Under the pieces are notes generated by a model. The model was not told the origin of the DNA. It worked only from the letters and a program-made list of their open reading frames with translations, and made no database searches. The position numbers were made by a program, and so were the translations under genes. A DNA stretch of 64,000 nucleotides, from positions 124,001 to 188,000 of the forward strand of contig NZ_SBIW01000003.1 of assembly GCF_004054195.1 (NCBI RefSeq), given 5' to 3'. The stretch's first letter is position 1. Every line of letters begins with the position of its first letter. Of this stretch, positions 53,401-62,203 are shown piece after piece. This DNA comes from Mucilaginibacter gilvus. GTDB lineage: Bacteria > Bacteroidota > Bacteroidia > Sphingobacteriales > Sphingobacteriaceae.

Positions 53401-54114
53401 GGCGTAAAGGCCGATATTGGTACTTACGGCAAAGTAATAGGCGGTGGGATGCCTGTTGGCGCTATCTGCGGTACAAAAGAATATATGGACGCGCTCGATG
53501 GCGGCCAGTGGCAATTTGGCGACGGCTCTGTGCCGGAAGTTGGAGTAACCTATTTTGCCGGTACGTTTGTACGCCACCCGCTTGCGTTAGCCGCCGCAAA
53601 AGCATCGCTGACGTACATGAAAGCGCGCGGCCCGGCCTTGCAGGAAAAACTGACCAGCTTAACCACCATGTTTGCCGAAGGCATGGAGGCGAAATGTAAA
53701 AAAGAGGGGGTGCCTATTACCATTGTGGGCTTTGGCTCTCTGTGGCGGATGAAATTTCTGGAAGACATCCCTTACAGCGAACTTTTGTTTACTTTGATGC
53801 GATTAAAAGGAATTCATATATTAGACGGTTTTCCATGCTTTATAACTGATGCGCATACCGGGGATGATATAAAAACCATGCTCGCTGCATTTAGTGAGAG
53901 TATTGATGAGATGATAGAAGCCGGCTTCTTTTCGCCTCAGCAACAACAACCCGAGCCTGTTTCTGCTGCCGTGGCCCCTCCGGCAGAACCCGTGCCCGTA
54001 AATGCAAATACACCACCAGTACCCGGCGCAAAACTTGGCCGGGATACGGATGGCAACATTGGTTGGTTTATCAGCGATGATAATAACCCCGGCAAGTATT
54101 TGCAGGTAAAATAA
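47425..54114 (+). CDS. Hybrid NRPS-PKS megasynthase: A-PCP-KS-AT-ACP-aminotransferase
   Basis: 2229 residues. Adenylation domain (about 20-510; P-loop YTSGSTGKPKG near 160, FDASVVEVF with the amino-acid-type Asp, YGPTETSV, GKVDR); PCP (S560 in LGGNSLLG); ketosynthase (about 619-1040; C789 in HSACSTS, H925, H964); acyltransferase (S1234 in GHSIGEF, HAFH at 1330-1333, which indicates malonyl-CoA); ACP (S1555 in GFDSLLL); Ala/Pro/Gln linker; class III PLP aminotransferase (about 1770-2170; FDEVISGF, PLP Lys K2003 in TYGKVIGGG). There is no ketoreductase, so the beta-keto group should be transaminated, as in mycosubtilin-type synthases. Unlike those, the loading domain looks amino-acid specific. 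The C-terminal tail (GAKLGRDTDGNIGWFISDDNN) may be a docking or linker segment. Confidence 0.95.
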   Translation: MDILTDNIYTGEPAGDVFLHLLFEKQALQTPDVTAVQFGEKKINYFELNKRADLLANAIINQAPGSLVIGVSTLRAIETVTSLIAVLKAGKAYLPIDPTYPADRLEQIIADSGVNSVLAVGAQKALFNNLPVTVIESDGEHNSSPDSKENIRTKIAYIIYTSGSTGKPKGVCVGHVGVVNLIYYHKRISPYMGVGAKTLQFAPLVFDASVVEVFCTLCIGGTLVLVADEVRIDPVKLIHYVDEMKVNRINVPFVALQYFTEIADAELFYPDSLLEVITAGEQLKVTPQIIRFFQALPNCIFYNMYGPTETSVASTALKLEGAPETWPLLPTIGKAIDNTTNFVLDEQLNPLPDGEVGELCISGINVTYGYLKRPELTAEKFVDWQHNGETTRIYRSGDLCRFLPDGNIEYLGRKDTQVKIRGNRVEIGEIEVLLNQLDGVQQSVVIAREDNPGDKRLVAYLVASHGKVSTAQIRDSIEEKLPEFMMPSAFVWMTELPKTTSGKVDRNNLPKPDLKRPELATLYKPTSTITQKHLTGIWMDLLQLEEIGIDDNFFDLGGNSLLGLKTVAALKKQFNLVLPITKLYQFPTIAGVSAHLDGSDSKAAETVLPKLRVKSGNGDVAVIGMAGRFPGANNVDELWKLLVEGRETTRFFTDEELDQSIPQEIRFAPNYVKARGVVDDSDKFDPAFFGLSPRVAELMDPQQRIFLELTWEALESTGHLPSQYHGRVGVFAGCGNNTYYINNVIPNRHLIDKVGSFLVTTLNEKDYIATRIAYELDLKGPAVSVHSACSTSLLAIAQAVDSIRNGQCNVALAGGVSISSPINSGHLYQEGTMLSADGHCRSFDAEADGTVFSDGAGVVLLKSLEEARADGDTIFGVIKGVGLNNDGAGKGSFTAPNAAGQAVAIAMAIQNAGVSAADISYVEAHGTATVLGDPIEIEGLRMAFGPQDKNQYCAIGSLKSNMGHLVAAAGVAGFIKATLALYHKQIPASLYHTRANPNIDFENSPFYVNTKLTNWDTDKKRIAGVSSFGVGGTNVHVILEEYPQAVKASDAGKGLHLIQWSAKTEASANKYREKLSAWIKNNETASLVDIAYTLQTRRTDFANRYIAIAATREELLEKLATAIPKPDFKKISAKATEVAFMFPGQGAQFVNMGRNIYDGEPVFRSAVDECVTLLKGTAQEDILSVIFSDADDEAATETLKNTLYTQPALFIISYAMARLWMSWGITPAVLTGHSIGEFVAAHLAGIFSLPDAVKLIATRAKMVSEAEGGDMLSVRMPEAAVKAILPDTLSIAVVNTKTATVVAGPAADIAKFAEILAEQNIATRVLQTSHAFHSAMMDSVVEPFKAVVKTVKLKVPTKPIISTITGKWLSEAEALDPAYWAMHVRRTVRFADVANLLAEDESRIMLEVGPGNVLSTMVRQQASPKQITTIAGIDSAEGNLPVRSALQALGHLWMNGIDPDWKLFYQGQSRLQLNLPTYAFDRKRFWIEPVIPLSHLTPPFEAPTEQLIENSTEIQQDMPLRKDLLVDKLRDIFEDTSGIDVDSSDASFIEIGFDSLLLTQIATNLKKEFNVPITFRKLFEEYNSLELLAAHLDGILPADKFQPGASAPKAAPQPVYQQPTYQQPVFHSAQPAEGSSQALNMIAQQLQLLANQVALMQGGVVDYSQVRTTTVQLTPPPVSLSNGAPSAKPAISLASASDISAEEMVELKKPFGATARIERQVQGISDKQQAFIDKLTKDYNTKTKKSKEQTQEHRPYMADPRVVSGFRPLTKEMVYPIIINHSKGSRLWDVDGNEYIDALNGFGSNMLGYQPEFLTKAIHEQVDKGYEIGPQHELAGDVCKLLCEFTQFDRAGLCNTGSEAVLGAMRIARTVSGRSLIVAFAGSYHGIMDEVIVRATKKHKTVPAAPGILSENVQSMLILDYGTDETLAIIKERADEIAAVLVEPVQSRRPEFKPVAFLKELRKITAETKIALVFDEVISGFRMHPGGAQAIFGVKADIGTYGKVIGGGMPVGAICGTKEYMDALDGGQWQFGDGSVPEVGVTYFAGTFVRHPLALAAAKASLTYMKARGPALQEKLTSLTTMFAEGMEAKCKKEGVPITIVGFGSLWRMKFLEDIPYSELLFTLMRLKGIHILDGFPCFITDAHTGDDIKTMLAAFSESIDEMIEAGFFSPQQQQPEPVSAAVAPPAEPVPVNANTPPVPGAKLGRDTDGNIGWFISDDNNPGKYLQVK

Positions 54115-54137
54115 ATTTTTAATTTGGACGGCGTATA

Positions 54138-57100
54138 ATGAAGTACGAGTTAATTCCTGTTGAATTTGACCCATTTACAGGACCCGGGATCTTATTGACG
54201 GCACCGGCCACCGAGCCACAAATAGAGATATGGACATCGTGCTTAATAGGCGGTGCTGACGCCAGTTGTGCCTATAACGATTCGGCTTCATTGCTCTTAA
54301 CCGGCAACTTTGATAAGGATGCTATATACCGCGCCTTGCAGGCTTTAAGTGATCGCCACGAGGCTTTGCGAACCGTATTTACTGCGGATGGCAGCCATTT
54401 TGTGGTTTATGATAACCCACCCGTTAATATTGATTATCACGACCTTTCATTACAAAGCGAAGCCCAGAACAGACTGTTCATACAAAACTACGCCCGCCAG
54501 AGTGCTATCACTCCGCTGGATTTGGTGAACGGCCCTTTATTTAAACCTTCTGTTTTTAAGCTGAATAATAACGAGCATTATCTCACTTTTATCGCGCATC
54601 ACATTATTTGCGATGGCTGGTCGATAGGCATCATTATGCAGGATCTGAGTAAGCTGTATACGGCCTACGCAACGGGCAAACAGCCCGATCTGGTGCCGGC
54701 ACCGCGTTACAGCGACTACGCTATAGCGCAAACCGAAGCTGCTGATACCGGGAAAAGCCACCAAACAGAACAGTACTGGATAAACCAGTTCAAAGGCAGC
54801 GCGCATTTACTTAATGTGCCTACAGATAACCCGCGCCCGGCCATGCGCACCTATAAAAGCAAGCGTGCCGATTTTACCCTGGATGCTGCTTTGGTTGCCG
54901 AAGTAAAACAAATGGCACGCAAGGCTGGTACCAGCTTTGTTACCACGCTGATGGCCGCTTTTGAGGTGTTTCTGCAGCAAGTTACCGGGCACGAAGAAAT
55001 TATATTGGGCCTTCCGGCGGCAGGGCAGTCGGCTACGGGCAACTACGGCTTGGTAGGGCATTGTGTGAACCTGCTGGCGCTGCGCAGCTACCCCAAAGGC
55101 GAATTAAGCTTTGTAGCGTACCTTAAGCAACGCAAAACCGAGGTGCTGGATGCCTACGATCACCAGAAGTACACGTTTGGCAGTTTGTTAAAAAAACTCA
55201 ACATCCCCCGGGATGCTTCACGGTTGCCGCTGGTACCAATCGTATTCAATATTGATATTGGTATGGATGAGGGCGTTCATTTTTATGGCCTTAAGCACAG
55301 TTATATCACCACCGGGCGCGAGTACGAGAATTTTGAGATCTTCCTGAACATTACCGACCATAAAGACGCGCTGGTGCTGGAGTGGAGCTACAACACTCAG
55401 ATTTTTGAGGCAGCTACTATTGCCCGCATGATGGACGAATATTGCCACCTGCTAAAACAAGTGGTTAGTTCGCCGGATATGCTTATCGGCAAACTCCCTT
55501 TAATGCGGAAAGATGAGCTGATGGCCCAGTTGAATAAATGGAATGATACCCGGGTAGCTTATCCGAAAGAAAAATCGCTTCACCAGCTCATTAGCGAAGT
55601 GGCTGCGAAGAACCCCGGCAGCCTCGCCCTGAAATTTAATAACGAAACGTATACCTACCGGCAGCTGAACGAGCGCGCCAATCAACTGGCGTCGGTACTG
55701 ATAGCCGGAGGTGTAAAAATGGGCGATAAGATAGCCGTATCGCTGGATAGGGCTGCCGAACTGGTTGTAACTTTGCTTGCTGTAATGAAAGCAGGCGGCG
55801 TTTATGTACCGCTCGACCCGATATTCCCGATCAACCGCATCAACTACATGCTGGCCGACTCGCAGGCGGTGAAATTGATTACCACGATAAAATACAGCGG
55901 CCAGTACGAATCTAACGCGCAGGAACTGCTGCTGCACGATATCTGGCCCACGCTTGATAGTAAACACACCACCGATCCCGATGTGGCAGTTACGGGGCAG
56001 CATCTGCTATACATCCTGTATACTTCAGGTTCTACAGGGCAGCCAAAGGGGGTGCAAATAGCGCATCATAACGCGGTTAACTTTTTGTACAGTATGCAAA
56101 AAGAACCGGGTATAACGGCTGCCGATAAGTTGCTTGCAGTAACTACCATTAGCTTTGATATTGCCGGGCTGGAGCTGTTTTTACCGCTGATAACCGGCGC
56201 GCAAATTGTATTGGCAGATGCCGCTACCGCCAAAGATGGTATGGCGCTGCTGGATGTTATCCGCAAAGAAAAGATCAGCGTAATGCAGGCCACGCCCTAT
56301 ACCTGGCGCATTTTATTGGAGGCCGGGTGGGAGAACGAAAAAATAAAGGTGATATGCGGTGGCGAAGCCTTGCCTATGGATCTGGCTACCCGCATTTTGG
56401 GTAGGGCATCGTCCTTATGGAACGTTTATGGTCCTACCGAAACCACCATCTGGTCTACCGTTAAACAAATTACTGCCGAAGATAAAACCATCAGTATAGG
56501 CAAGCCTATTGATAATACTTTTATATACATCCTCGATAAATTCCAGAACCCGCTTGCCCCCGGTGCTGCGGGCGAGATTTACATAGGCGGCGAGGGCGTG
56601 GCAAAAGGCTACCATGATCAGCCCGTATTGAATTATGAAAAGTTTGTAGATGATCCATTTACCGGTGAGCCCGGTGCTATGATGTACCGCACAGGCGATC
56701 TGGGTACGTACCTCAACGATGGCAACCTGATGTATATCTCGCGTTTTGACACGCAGGTGAAAATTCGCGGTTACCGGATAGAGACAGGGGAAATAGAGTT
56801 CCACATGGCTAAGGACCCTGATCTGAAGCAAGCCGTGGTTATTGCCCGGCCAGATGGTAATGGGGTAGACAGATTGGTAGCTTACATCGTTTTTAACGAT
56901 GATTTTGTGTGCAAGGATTTTAACGCGTGCGTAAGTTACTGGCGCAACGATCTGAGGGGATCAGTGCCCGATTATATGATCCCTGACAATTTTATACAAG
57001 TTGATGCCATGCCGCTTACCCCAAATGGTAAGGTTGATAAAAAGGCATTAGCGGCAATGGGAGCTATCCCGGCCGAAAGCCATGACGTGTACATAGCGCC

Positions 57101-58160
57101 ACGTACCGATGTAGAGAAAATGGTTGCCGATATTTGGAAAAAGCACCTCAATATCGAAAAAGTAGGTGTTTATGATAACTTTTTTGAGTTGGGCGGGCAC
57201 TCGCTGATAGCCGTAAAGGTAATGGCGCAGATAGAAAAGGAAACTGGCAATCGTTTGCCGCTGGCTATCCTGTTCGAAAACTCTACGGTAGAAAAGCTGG
57301 CCTTGATATTGGGGATGGATGGCAGATCCATCACCTGGGATTCGCTGGTGCCCATCAAGCCACAAGGTAATAAAATGCCTATTTACATTGTGCATGGGGC
57401 CGGCTTAAACGTACTGCTGTTTAACACCCTTGCCAATAATATGGACGCCGATCAGCCGGTTTACGGCATGCAGGCCAAAGGCTTAAATGGCGTGGACGAA
57501 CCGCTGAACCGCATGGAAGATATTGCGGCGCATTACATATCTGCTATCCGTGTGCAAAACCCCGATGGTCCGTACGCGCTCGCAGGCTTCTCATTTGGCG
57601 GAATCATTGCATGGGAAATGGCGCGGCAACTGGAAGCCTTAAACCTGGAGGTACGGATGCTTGCCATGTTTGATACCTATGCCTATCGCACTCCTTATTA
57701 CGATACGTGGCTGGTTAACAAGATAAAACGGGGTATGTATTTTGCAAGGCGGCTGTGGTATTCTTTAACTTTTAAGGAAGGATTGACAAAAACCGTACAG
57801 CATCGCACCAAAGCCGTGAGCCGCATAGCCACCCGCCTGTTGTGGAAATTGAAATATGGCGAGAAGCAGGAACAGCCAATAGGCTTTTTTGGATACAGCA
57901 ACAAAATTGATGAGATGAACGATGTAGCCCAGCAGTATTACAAAATAAAACCTTGTAATATCTCGGTTGAACTTTTCAGGGCAGAGGTGAAATCCTTTTA
58001 CCTGGATGATTTTGAATTTATGGGCTGGAAACCGTATGCGCTGAAAGGGGTGAACATTCACAAGATCCCGGGAGAACATAACACCATATTTAAATCGCCA
58101 AACGATAAGGAATTTGCACGAATATTGCAGGAATGCCTTAACAATGCCAACAAAAAGTAA
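54138..58160 (+). CDS. Nonribosomal peptide synthetase: C-A-PCP-TE
   Basis: 1340 residues, 23 bp after the first megasynthase. Condensation domain (about 25-450; HHIICDG at 154-160, catalytic His H155); adenylation domain (about 475-965; YTSGSTGQPKG, FDIAGLELF, YGPTETTIW, GKVDKK); PCP (S1022 in LGGHSLIA); type I thioesterase (about 1075-1335; nucleophile S1152 in GFSFGG, His in GEHNT). By manual alignment the specificity pocket reads about D-I-L-Q-I-G-V-I-W-K, close to the glycine code as I remember it (inference). It should take the acyl chain from the upstream ACP, add one amino acid and release the product by hydrolysis or cyclisation. No MbtH partner is visible. Confidence 0.95.
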   Translation: MKYELIPVEFDPFTGPGILLTAPATEPQIEIWTSCLIGGADASCAYNDSASLLLTGNFDKDAIYRALQALSDRHEALRTVFTADGSHFVVYDNPPVNIDYHDLSLQSEAQNRLFIQNYARQSAITPLDLVNGPLFKPSVFKLNNNEHYLTFIAHHIICDGWSIGIIMQDLSKLYTAYATGKQPDLVPAPRYSDYAIAQTEAADTGKSHQTEQYWINQFKGSAHLLNVPTDNPRPAMRTYKSKRADFTLDAALVAEVKQMARKAGTSFVTTLMAAFEVFLQQVTGHEEIILGLPAAGQSATGNYGLVGHCVNLLALRSYPKGELSFVAYLKQRKTEVLDAYDHQKYTFGSLLKKLNIPRDASRLPLVPIVFNIDIGMDEGVHFYGLKHSYITTGREYENFEIFLNITDHKDALVLEWSYNTQIFEAATIARMMDEYCHLLKQVVSSPDMLIGKLPLMRKDELMAQLNKWNDTRVAYPKEKSLHQLISEVAAKNPGSLALKFNNETYTYRQLNERANQLASVLIAGGVKMGDKIAVSLDRAAELVVTLLAVMKAGGVYVPLDPIFPINRINYMLADSQAVKLITTIKYSGQYESNAQELLLHDIWPTLDSKHTTDPDVAVTGQHLLYILYTSGSTGQPKGVQIAHHNAVNFLYSMQKEPGITAADKLLAVTTISFDIAGLELFLPLITGAQIVLADAATAKDGMALLDVIRKEKISVMQATPYTWRILLEAGWENEKIKVICGGEALPMDLATRILGRASSLWNVYGPTETTIWSTVKQITAEDKTISIGKPIDNTFIYILDKFQNPLAPGAAGEIYIGGEGVAKGYHDQPVLNYEKFVDDPFTGEPGAMMYRTGDLGTYLNDGNLMYISRFDTQVKIRGYRIETGEIEFHMAKDPDLKQAVVIARPDGNGVDRLVAYIVFNDDFVCKDFNACVSYWRNDLRGSVPDYMIPDNFIQVDAMPLTPNGKVDKKALAAMGAIPAESHDVYIAPRTDVEKMVADIWKKHLNIEKVGVYDNFFELGGHSLIAVKVMAQIEKETGNRLPLAILFENSTVEKLALILGMDGRSITWDSLVPIKPQGNKMPIYIVHGAGLNVLLFNTLANNMDADQPVYGMQAKGLNGVDEPLNRMEDIAAHYISAIRVQNPDGPYALAGFSFGGIIAWEMARQLEALNLEVRMLAMFDTYAYRTPYYDTWLVNKIKRGMYFARRLWYSLTFKEGLTKTVQHRTKAVSRIATRLLWKLKYGEKQEQPIGFFGYSNKIDEMNDVAQQYYKIKPCNISVELFRAEVKSFYLDDFEFMGWKPYALKGVNIHKIPGEHNTIFKSPNDKEFARILQECLNNANKK

Positions 58161-58195
58161 TCGGACCGCCTTGGGTATCACATAACAACAACATT

Positions 58196-58936
58196 TTGGG
58201 TAAAGTACATATTCAATTTTTAGACATTGTGAATTGGCGGTCGGCCTTGCCCGCCGATTTTGTTTTGAATGGTAACGAGGTACATGTTTACCGGATCAAC
58301 ATCAGCAATAACCTGCATTTGCTCGATGCGTTTTTAGCCACGCTGATGCCGGCAGAGAAAGAGCGCGGCGGCAGGTATTTTCAATTGAAAGACAGGCAGC
58401 GCTTTATTTTGAGCCGGGGCGCGCAGCGCGATATTTTGGGCCGGTATTTAAACCAACCGGCGGCAGAGGTGGCATTTGCACTGGGCGGCAATAAAAAGCC
58501 GTTCCTGGTTACTGATGGCAAGCCGGCCATTCAATACAATATTACCCATGCCGGCGATTGGATACTGCTCGCTCTGTCTAACGAAGCCGTTGGTGCCGAC
58601 GTGGAATTTGTAGACAACGAATTTCAATTCAACGATATTTTAGAAGAACACTTTAGCAAGGCGGAGATCGCTTTTATAGGTCAGGGCACCCCGGCAGAAA
58701 ATTTTTACTTGCTATGGACACGCAAGGAGGCACTGGTAAAGGCAACCGGGCAGGGGCTTGGCGAGCACCTGAAAGTAACGCCATCGCTAAACGGAACCCA
58801 TCCCTTATCGCCTCAACTTTTATGCCCGGATAAAGCTTGGGAGGTAAGCAGTTTTAATTTACAGGGTGGCTACACCGGCAGTATTGCAAGCGTTTACGGC
58901 GCTTCGCGCTTAATGTTTTTTGATATTAATTTCTAA
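58196..58936 (+). CDS. 4'-phosphopantetheinyl transferase, Sfp type
   Basis: Transfers phosphopantetheine from CoA to carrier proteins, here needed for the three carrier domains of the two upstream enzymes. About 246 residues with both signatures: the first is AVGADVEFVD (usual form GIDIE), the second FYLLWTRKEALVKATG (WxxKEAxxKxxG). The pseudo-dimer length places it in the Sfp/Gsp group, not AcpS. No ATG exists at the 5' end: candidates are TTG 58196 or GTG 58229 (MNWRSALPADFVLNGNEVHVY), the latter more like the family start. It lies 35 bp after the NRPS and is probably in the same operon. Confidence 0.92.
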   Translation: MGKVHIQFLDIVNWRSALPADFVLNGNEVHVYRINISNNLHLLDAFLATLMPAEKERGGRYFQLKDRQRFILSRGAQRDILGRYLNQPAAEVAFALGGNKKPFLVTDGKPAIQYNITHAGDWILLALSNEAVGADVEFVDNEFQFNDILEEHFSKAEIAFIGQGTPAENFYLLWTRKEALVKATGQGLGEHLKVTPSLNGTHPLSPQLLCPDKAWEVSSFNLQGGYTGSIASVYGASRLMFFDINF

Positions 58937-59072
58937 ATAATATCTCATATTTATTCTTATATGTAATTTATTATTGCGCTTGGTAATTATTAAGTTACTG
59001 ATAGTTAATTAGTTTAAGTTTGCCTTGAATTATAAATATGCTTATATATTAGTACGCCGCTAATATATTTTA

Positions 59073-62000
59073 ATGGTAACCAATTTACCTGCATTTGTTT
59101 TTTTGCAATATTACCGTGCCAGCAAGTTTTTTTTGATACTGTTGGCGGGCTTTGTATTGATCTTTTTTTCGCAAAGCTCCTTTTCACAAAATATTATTCC
59201 CCGGTTTGAAACCATTGGTGTAAACGAGGGGCTTTCGCAAAGTTCGGCCTATACAATTTACCAGGATAAAAAAGGCTTTATGTGGTTTGGCACTGCCGAT
59301 GGGCTCAACCGCTTCGATGGGCATTCCATTAAAGTGTTTAAGGTAAAGGATAATGCCGTTGCCAACTCCAATTACGTGCGCGGCACACTTTGCGAAGATA
59401 GGGCCGGTAATATTTGGTACACCAACGAAACCGGCATTTTTTGCCTCGATGTTGCCAAAGAAACGCTCACCCGTCGCCATGTGCTCACCCAGGATTACCA
59501 GGCAAGCGGTGTTTTTATAGACGGGCATAATAATTTTTGGATGTTATGCCTTAACGGTGTAGCATGCTTTGATATAAAAACCGGCGAATGGCGGCGCTAC
59601 GATTGCAAATTTATTCTGAACAATAAAAATGCTACAGGTTTTAGGTACGCTACAGACTATGGCGATAATATTTGGTTTAAGGTAAACGGCTTTGGCATTT
59701 ATCATTTCAATATAAAAACGCAGCGATTTAAACATACTATGTTTGATATGCCCATTGCCTGCCTTAATTATAACAAGGGGAATATTTACTACTGGTGCGA
59801 TAATACCCTTTATACAGCCGATACAGCACTAAAAACCATCAGTAAAAAGCATTTTGATATTGCCGATAAGGTGGATATAGTGGTTGATATTTTACCCGAT
59901 AATTATGGGCGCATCTGGTTCACTACCTCCAACTCGGGCTTGCTTTGCTATAACAAGGCAACCGGCAAAATGGATATGTTCCGGCGCGATAATGCGCGGC
60001 AAAAATCATTAGCCTTTGATATTACACGCTGCCTTTATATAGATAGGTTTGACAACCTGTGGATAGGCACCGATGGCGGCGGGGTAAGCCGGCTGGATTT
60101 GAAACCCGCCAAGTTTAACATCTTCCCCCTGAACGAAGGCGACTACGCCTTTTTGAATAATTATTTCATCAAATGTTTTTATGAAGATGAGCGTGGCCGC
60201 ATCTGGTTTGGTACACAGGATAACGGACTGAATATATTTAACCCGCAGGATCGCAGCGTTAAAAACTATCCGGCTAATAATGATCCCCGCAAGGGTATTT
60301 CGGGCTCGGTTTCGGCAATTTTTAGGGATGCTGATGGTGACTTTTGGATAGGCAGCAGCATGGGTATCTATAAATTTAACGAGCGCCGCGGAACCTTCAA
60401 AGCCGCGGACATTACGGCCATGCCAACCCAATACCTGCGCCCTAATAATAATTTCGTTATTAAATTTGAGGAGCTAAAAAATGGCGATGTATTGGTTGCT
60501 ACCTGCCTGGGCCTTTACCGCATGAAAAAAGACGCTGACGGGAACTATAAGGTTGCCAATATTATAGATGAGAAACTGCAGGGCCTAACCCTCGATTTTG
60601 TGGAAATGGCCGATAGCAGCCTGTATGTTGCCGTACCGGGGCTGGCACTCTATCATTATAAGCAAAAAGGAGACGACTACCTTTACCAGGGCGCCTACTG
60701 TAAAGGTTTGGATATTAGAAGCCTGCATGATGACGAGCGCGACGTTAATAAATTATGGGTATCATCTGGCGTTGGGTTGATTGCGTTTAACACCCTGTTG
60801 AAAACATCAATTACTTATAAAACGACTGATGGGCTGGCTAACGATTACGTTTACGGCGTGCTGGAGGACAAAAAGCACAATCTGTGGCTAAGTACAAATG
60901 GGGGCCTCAGCTACTTCGACCGTGCAAAGAACGCGTTTCAAAACTACACCGTGAGTGATGGGCTGCAAAGCAACGAATTTAATACTGCGGCGTTTTATAA
61001 AAGCCAAAAAGGCAACATGTATTTTGGCGGGATAAAAGGTTTCAACTGGTTTAACCCCGAAGCTTTATACAGCGGCAAGCATAAACCGGGTGTGGCTATC
61101 ACAAGCGTTTTGGTTGATGATGTCCCTTTTATGAGCCATACGGGGTTGGTTAATCCGAAGAACATTAGCCTCGCTTACGATAAAAACAGCCTTTCCTTTT
61201 CGTTTGCCGCGCTTGATTACACCATGCCATCGGCCAACAAAATTGCCTACATGCTTACCGGGCTGGAGAATAAATGGGTTATCACCACCAATAAAAATGT
61301 GCGCTATGCCAAGCTGTTGCCAGGGCATTACCAATTTTTGGTAAAGGCCGGTAATGACGATGGTATGTGGAGTAGTGTGCAGTCGGTTAGTATTGATATC
61401 AAGGCGCCGTTTTGGCAGCGACGCTGGTTTTACGTAGCAGTATCGCTATGCATCGCGGGGTTGCTCATCTATATCACCTTTGCATTATCGCAAGTGAAAA
61501 TAAAACGCAGGCTTCGTATATTAGAGAGGCGGCACGCTATTGATGCCGAGCGTAACCGCATAAGCCGCGACATGCACGATGAAATTGGCAGCGGGCTCAC
61601 CCATATAGCCCTGCTGAGCGAACTGATCCAAACCCAGCATAAAACAGATGCGGCCGTGAAGAATGATGTGGGCAATATATCGGCGTCGGCGCGTAAACTG
61701 ATCACCAATATGAGCGAAATTATTTGGGCGCTAAACCCACAGAACGATTCGCTGGAGAACCTGCTGGCTTACACGCGCGAACAAATGCAGCAGCACTTTG
61801 AGCCTTTTGATATGATACTGCAGATTGATTTTGCCGATACCGTGCCTGATATACCATTAACCAACGAGCAGCGCCGCAATTTGTACCTGGTAACCAAGGA
61901 AGCGCTGAACAACACGATGAAACACGCCCGGGCAACACTGGTGAAACTATCCGTAGAAATTGTAGCCAACAAAATTGTTTTTACCGTGGCCGATAATGGC

Positions 62001-62141
62001 TGCGGGCTGCCGGATAGCGCCAATAAACCCAATTGTAACGGCCTTAAAAACATGCGCAAAAGGATGGAAGATATAGGTGGAAACATTAGCATGGAGAATA
62101 ACCAGCATGGGCTTACCGTATGTTATACCCTAAATGCCTGA
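59073..62141 (+). CDS. Two-component sensor kinase with beta-propeller sensor (Reg_prop/Y_Y_Y/HisKA_3)
   Basis: 1022 residues: a signal/anchor segment (about 17-38), a periplasmic double propeller of Reg_prop repeats (AYTIYQDKKGFMWFGTADGLNRFDG, YVYGVLEDKKHNLWLSTNGGLSYFD), a Y_Y_Y Ig-like domain (about 700-770), one membrane helix (WFYVAVSLCIAGLLIYITFAL), HisKA_3 with the phospho-acceptor in RISRDMHDEIGSGLTHIALLSELI, and a HATPase (TKEALNNTMKHARA, DNGCGLP). This is the NarX/ComP-like class paired with LuxR regulators, encoded 62 bp downstream. Propeller sensors of this kind often detect oligosaccharides or surface signals. It starts 136 bp after the PPTase gene and may control the biosynthetic cluster (proximity only). 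Confidence 0.93.
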   Translation: MVTNLPAFVFLQYYRASKFFLILLAGFVLIFFSQSSFSQNIIPRFETIGVNEGLSQSSAYTIYQDKKGFMWFGTADGLNRFDGHSIKVFKVKDNAVANSNYVRGTLCEDRAGNIWYTNETGIFCLDVAKETLTRRHVLTQDYQASGVFIDGHNNFWMLCLNGVACFDIKTGEWRRYDCKFILNNKNATGFRYATDYGDNIWFKVNGFGIYHFNIKTQRFKHTMFDMPIACLNYNKGNIYYWCDNTLYTADTALKTISKKHFDIADKVDIVVDILPDNYGRIWFTTSNSGLLCYNKATGKMDMFRRDNARQKSLAFDITRCLYIDRFDNLWIGTDGGGVSRLDLKPAKFNIFPLNEGDYAFLNNYFIKCFYEDERGRIWFGTQDNGLNIFNPQDRSVKNYPANNDPRKGISGSVSAIFRDADGDFWIGSSMGIYKFNERRGTFKAADITAMPTQYLRPNNNFVIKFEELKNGDVLVATCLGLYRMKKDADGNYKVANIIDEKLQGLTLDFVEMADSSLYVAVPGLALYHYKQKGDDYLYQGAYCKGLDIRSLHDDERDVNKLWVSSGVGLIAFNTLLKTSITYKTTDGLANDYVYGVLEDKKHNLWLSTNGGLSYFDRAKNAFQNYTVSDGLQSNEFNTAAFYKSQKGNMYFGGIKGFNWFNPEALYSGKHKPGVAITSVLVDDVPFMSHTGLVNPKNISLAYDKNSLSFSFAALDYTMPSANKIAYMLTGLENKWVITTNKNVRYAKLLPGHYQFLVKAGNDDGMWSSVQSVSIDIKAPFWQRRWFYVAVSLCIAGLLIYITFALSQVKIKRRLRILERRHAIDAERNRISRDMHDEIGSGLTHIALLSELIQTQHKTDAAVKNDVGNISASARKLITNMSEIIWALNPQNDSLENLLAYTREQMQQHFEPFDMILQIDFADTVPDIPLTNEQRRNLYLVTKEALNNTMKHARATLVKLSVEIVANKIVFTVADNGCGLPDSANKPNCNGLKNMRKRMEDIGGNISMENNQHGLTVCYTLNA

Positions 62142-62203
62142 AAGTAAAATACTACTTTTTTACACCGCAGATGCCCGCTTTTAATATTTAGCTTTATACA
62201 GCC

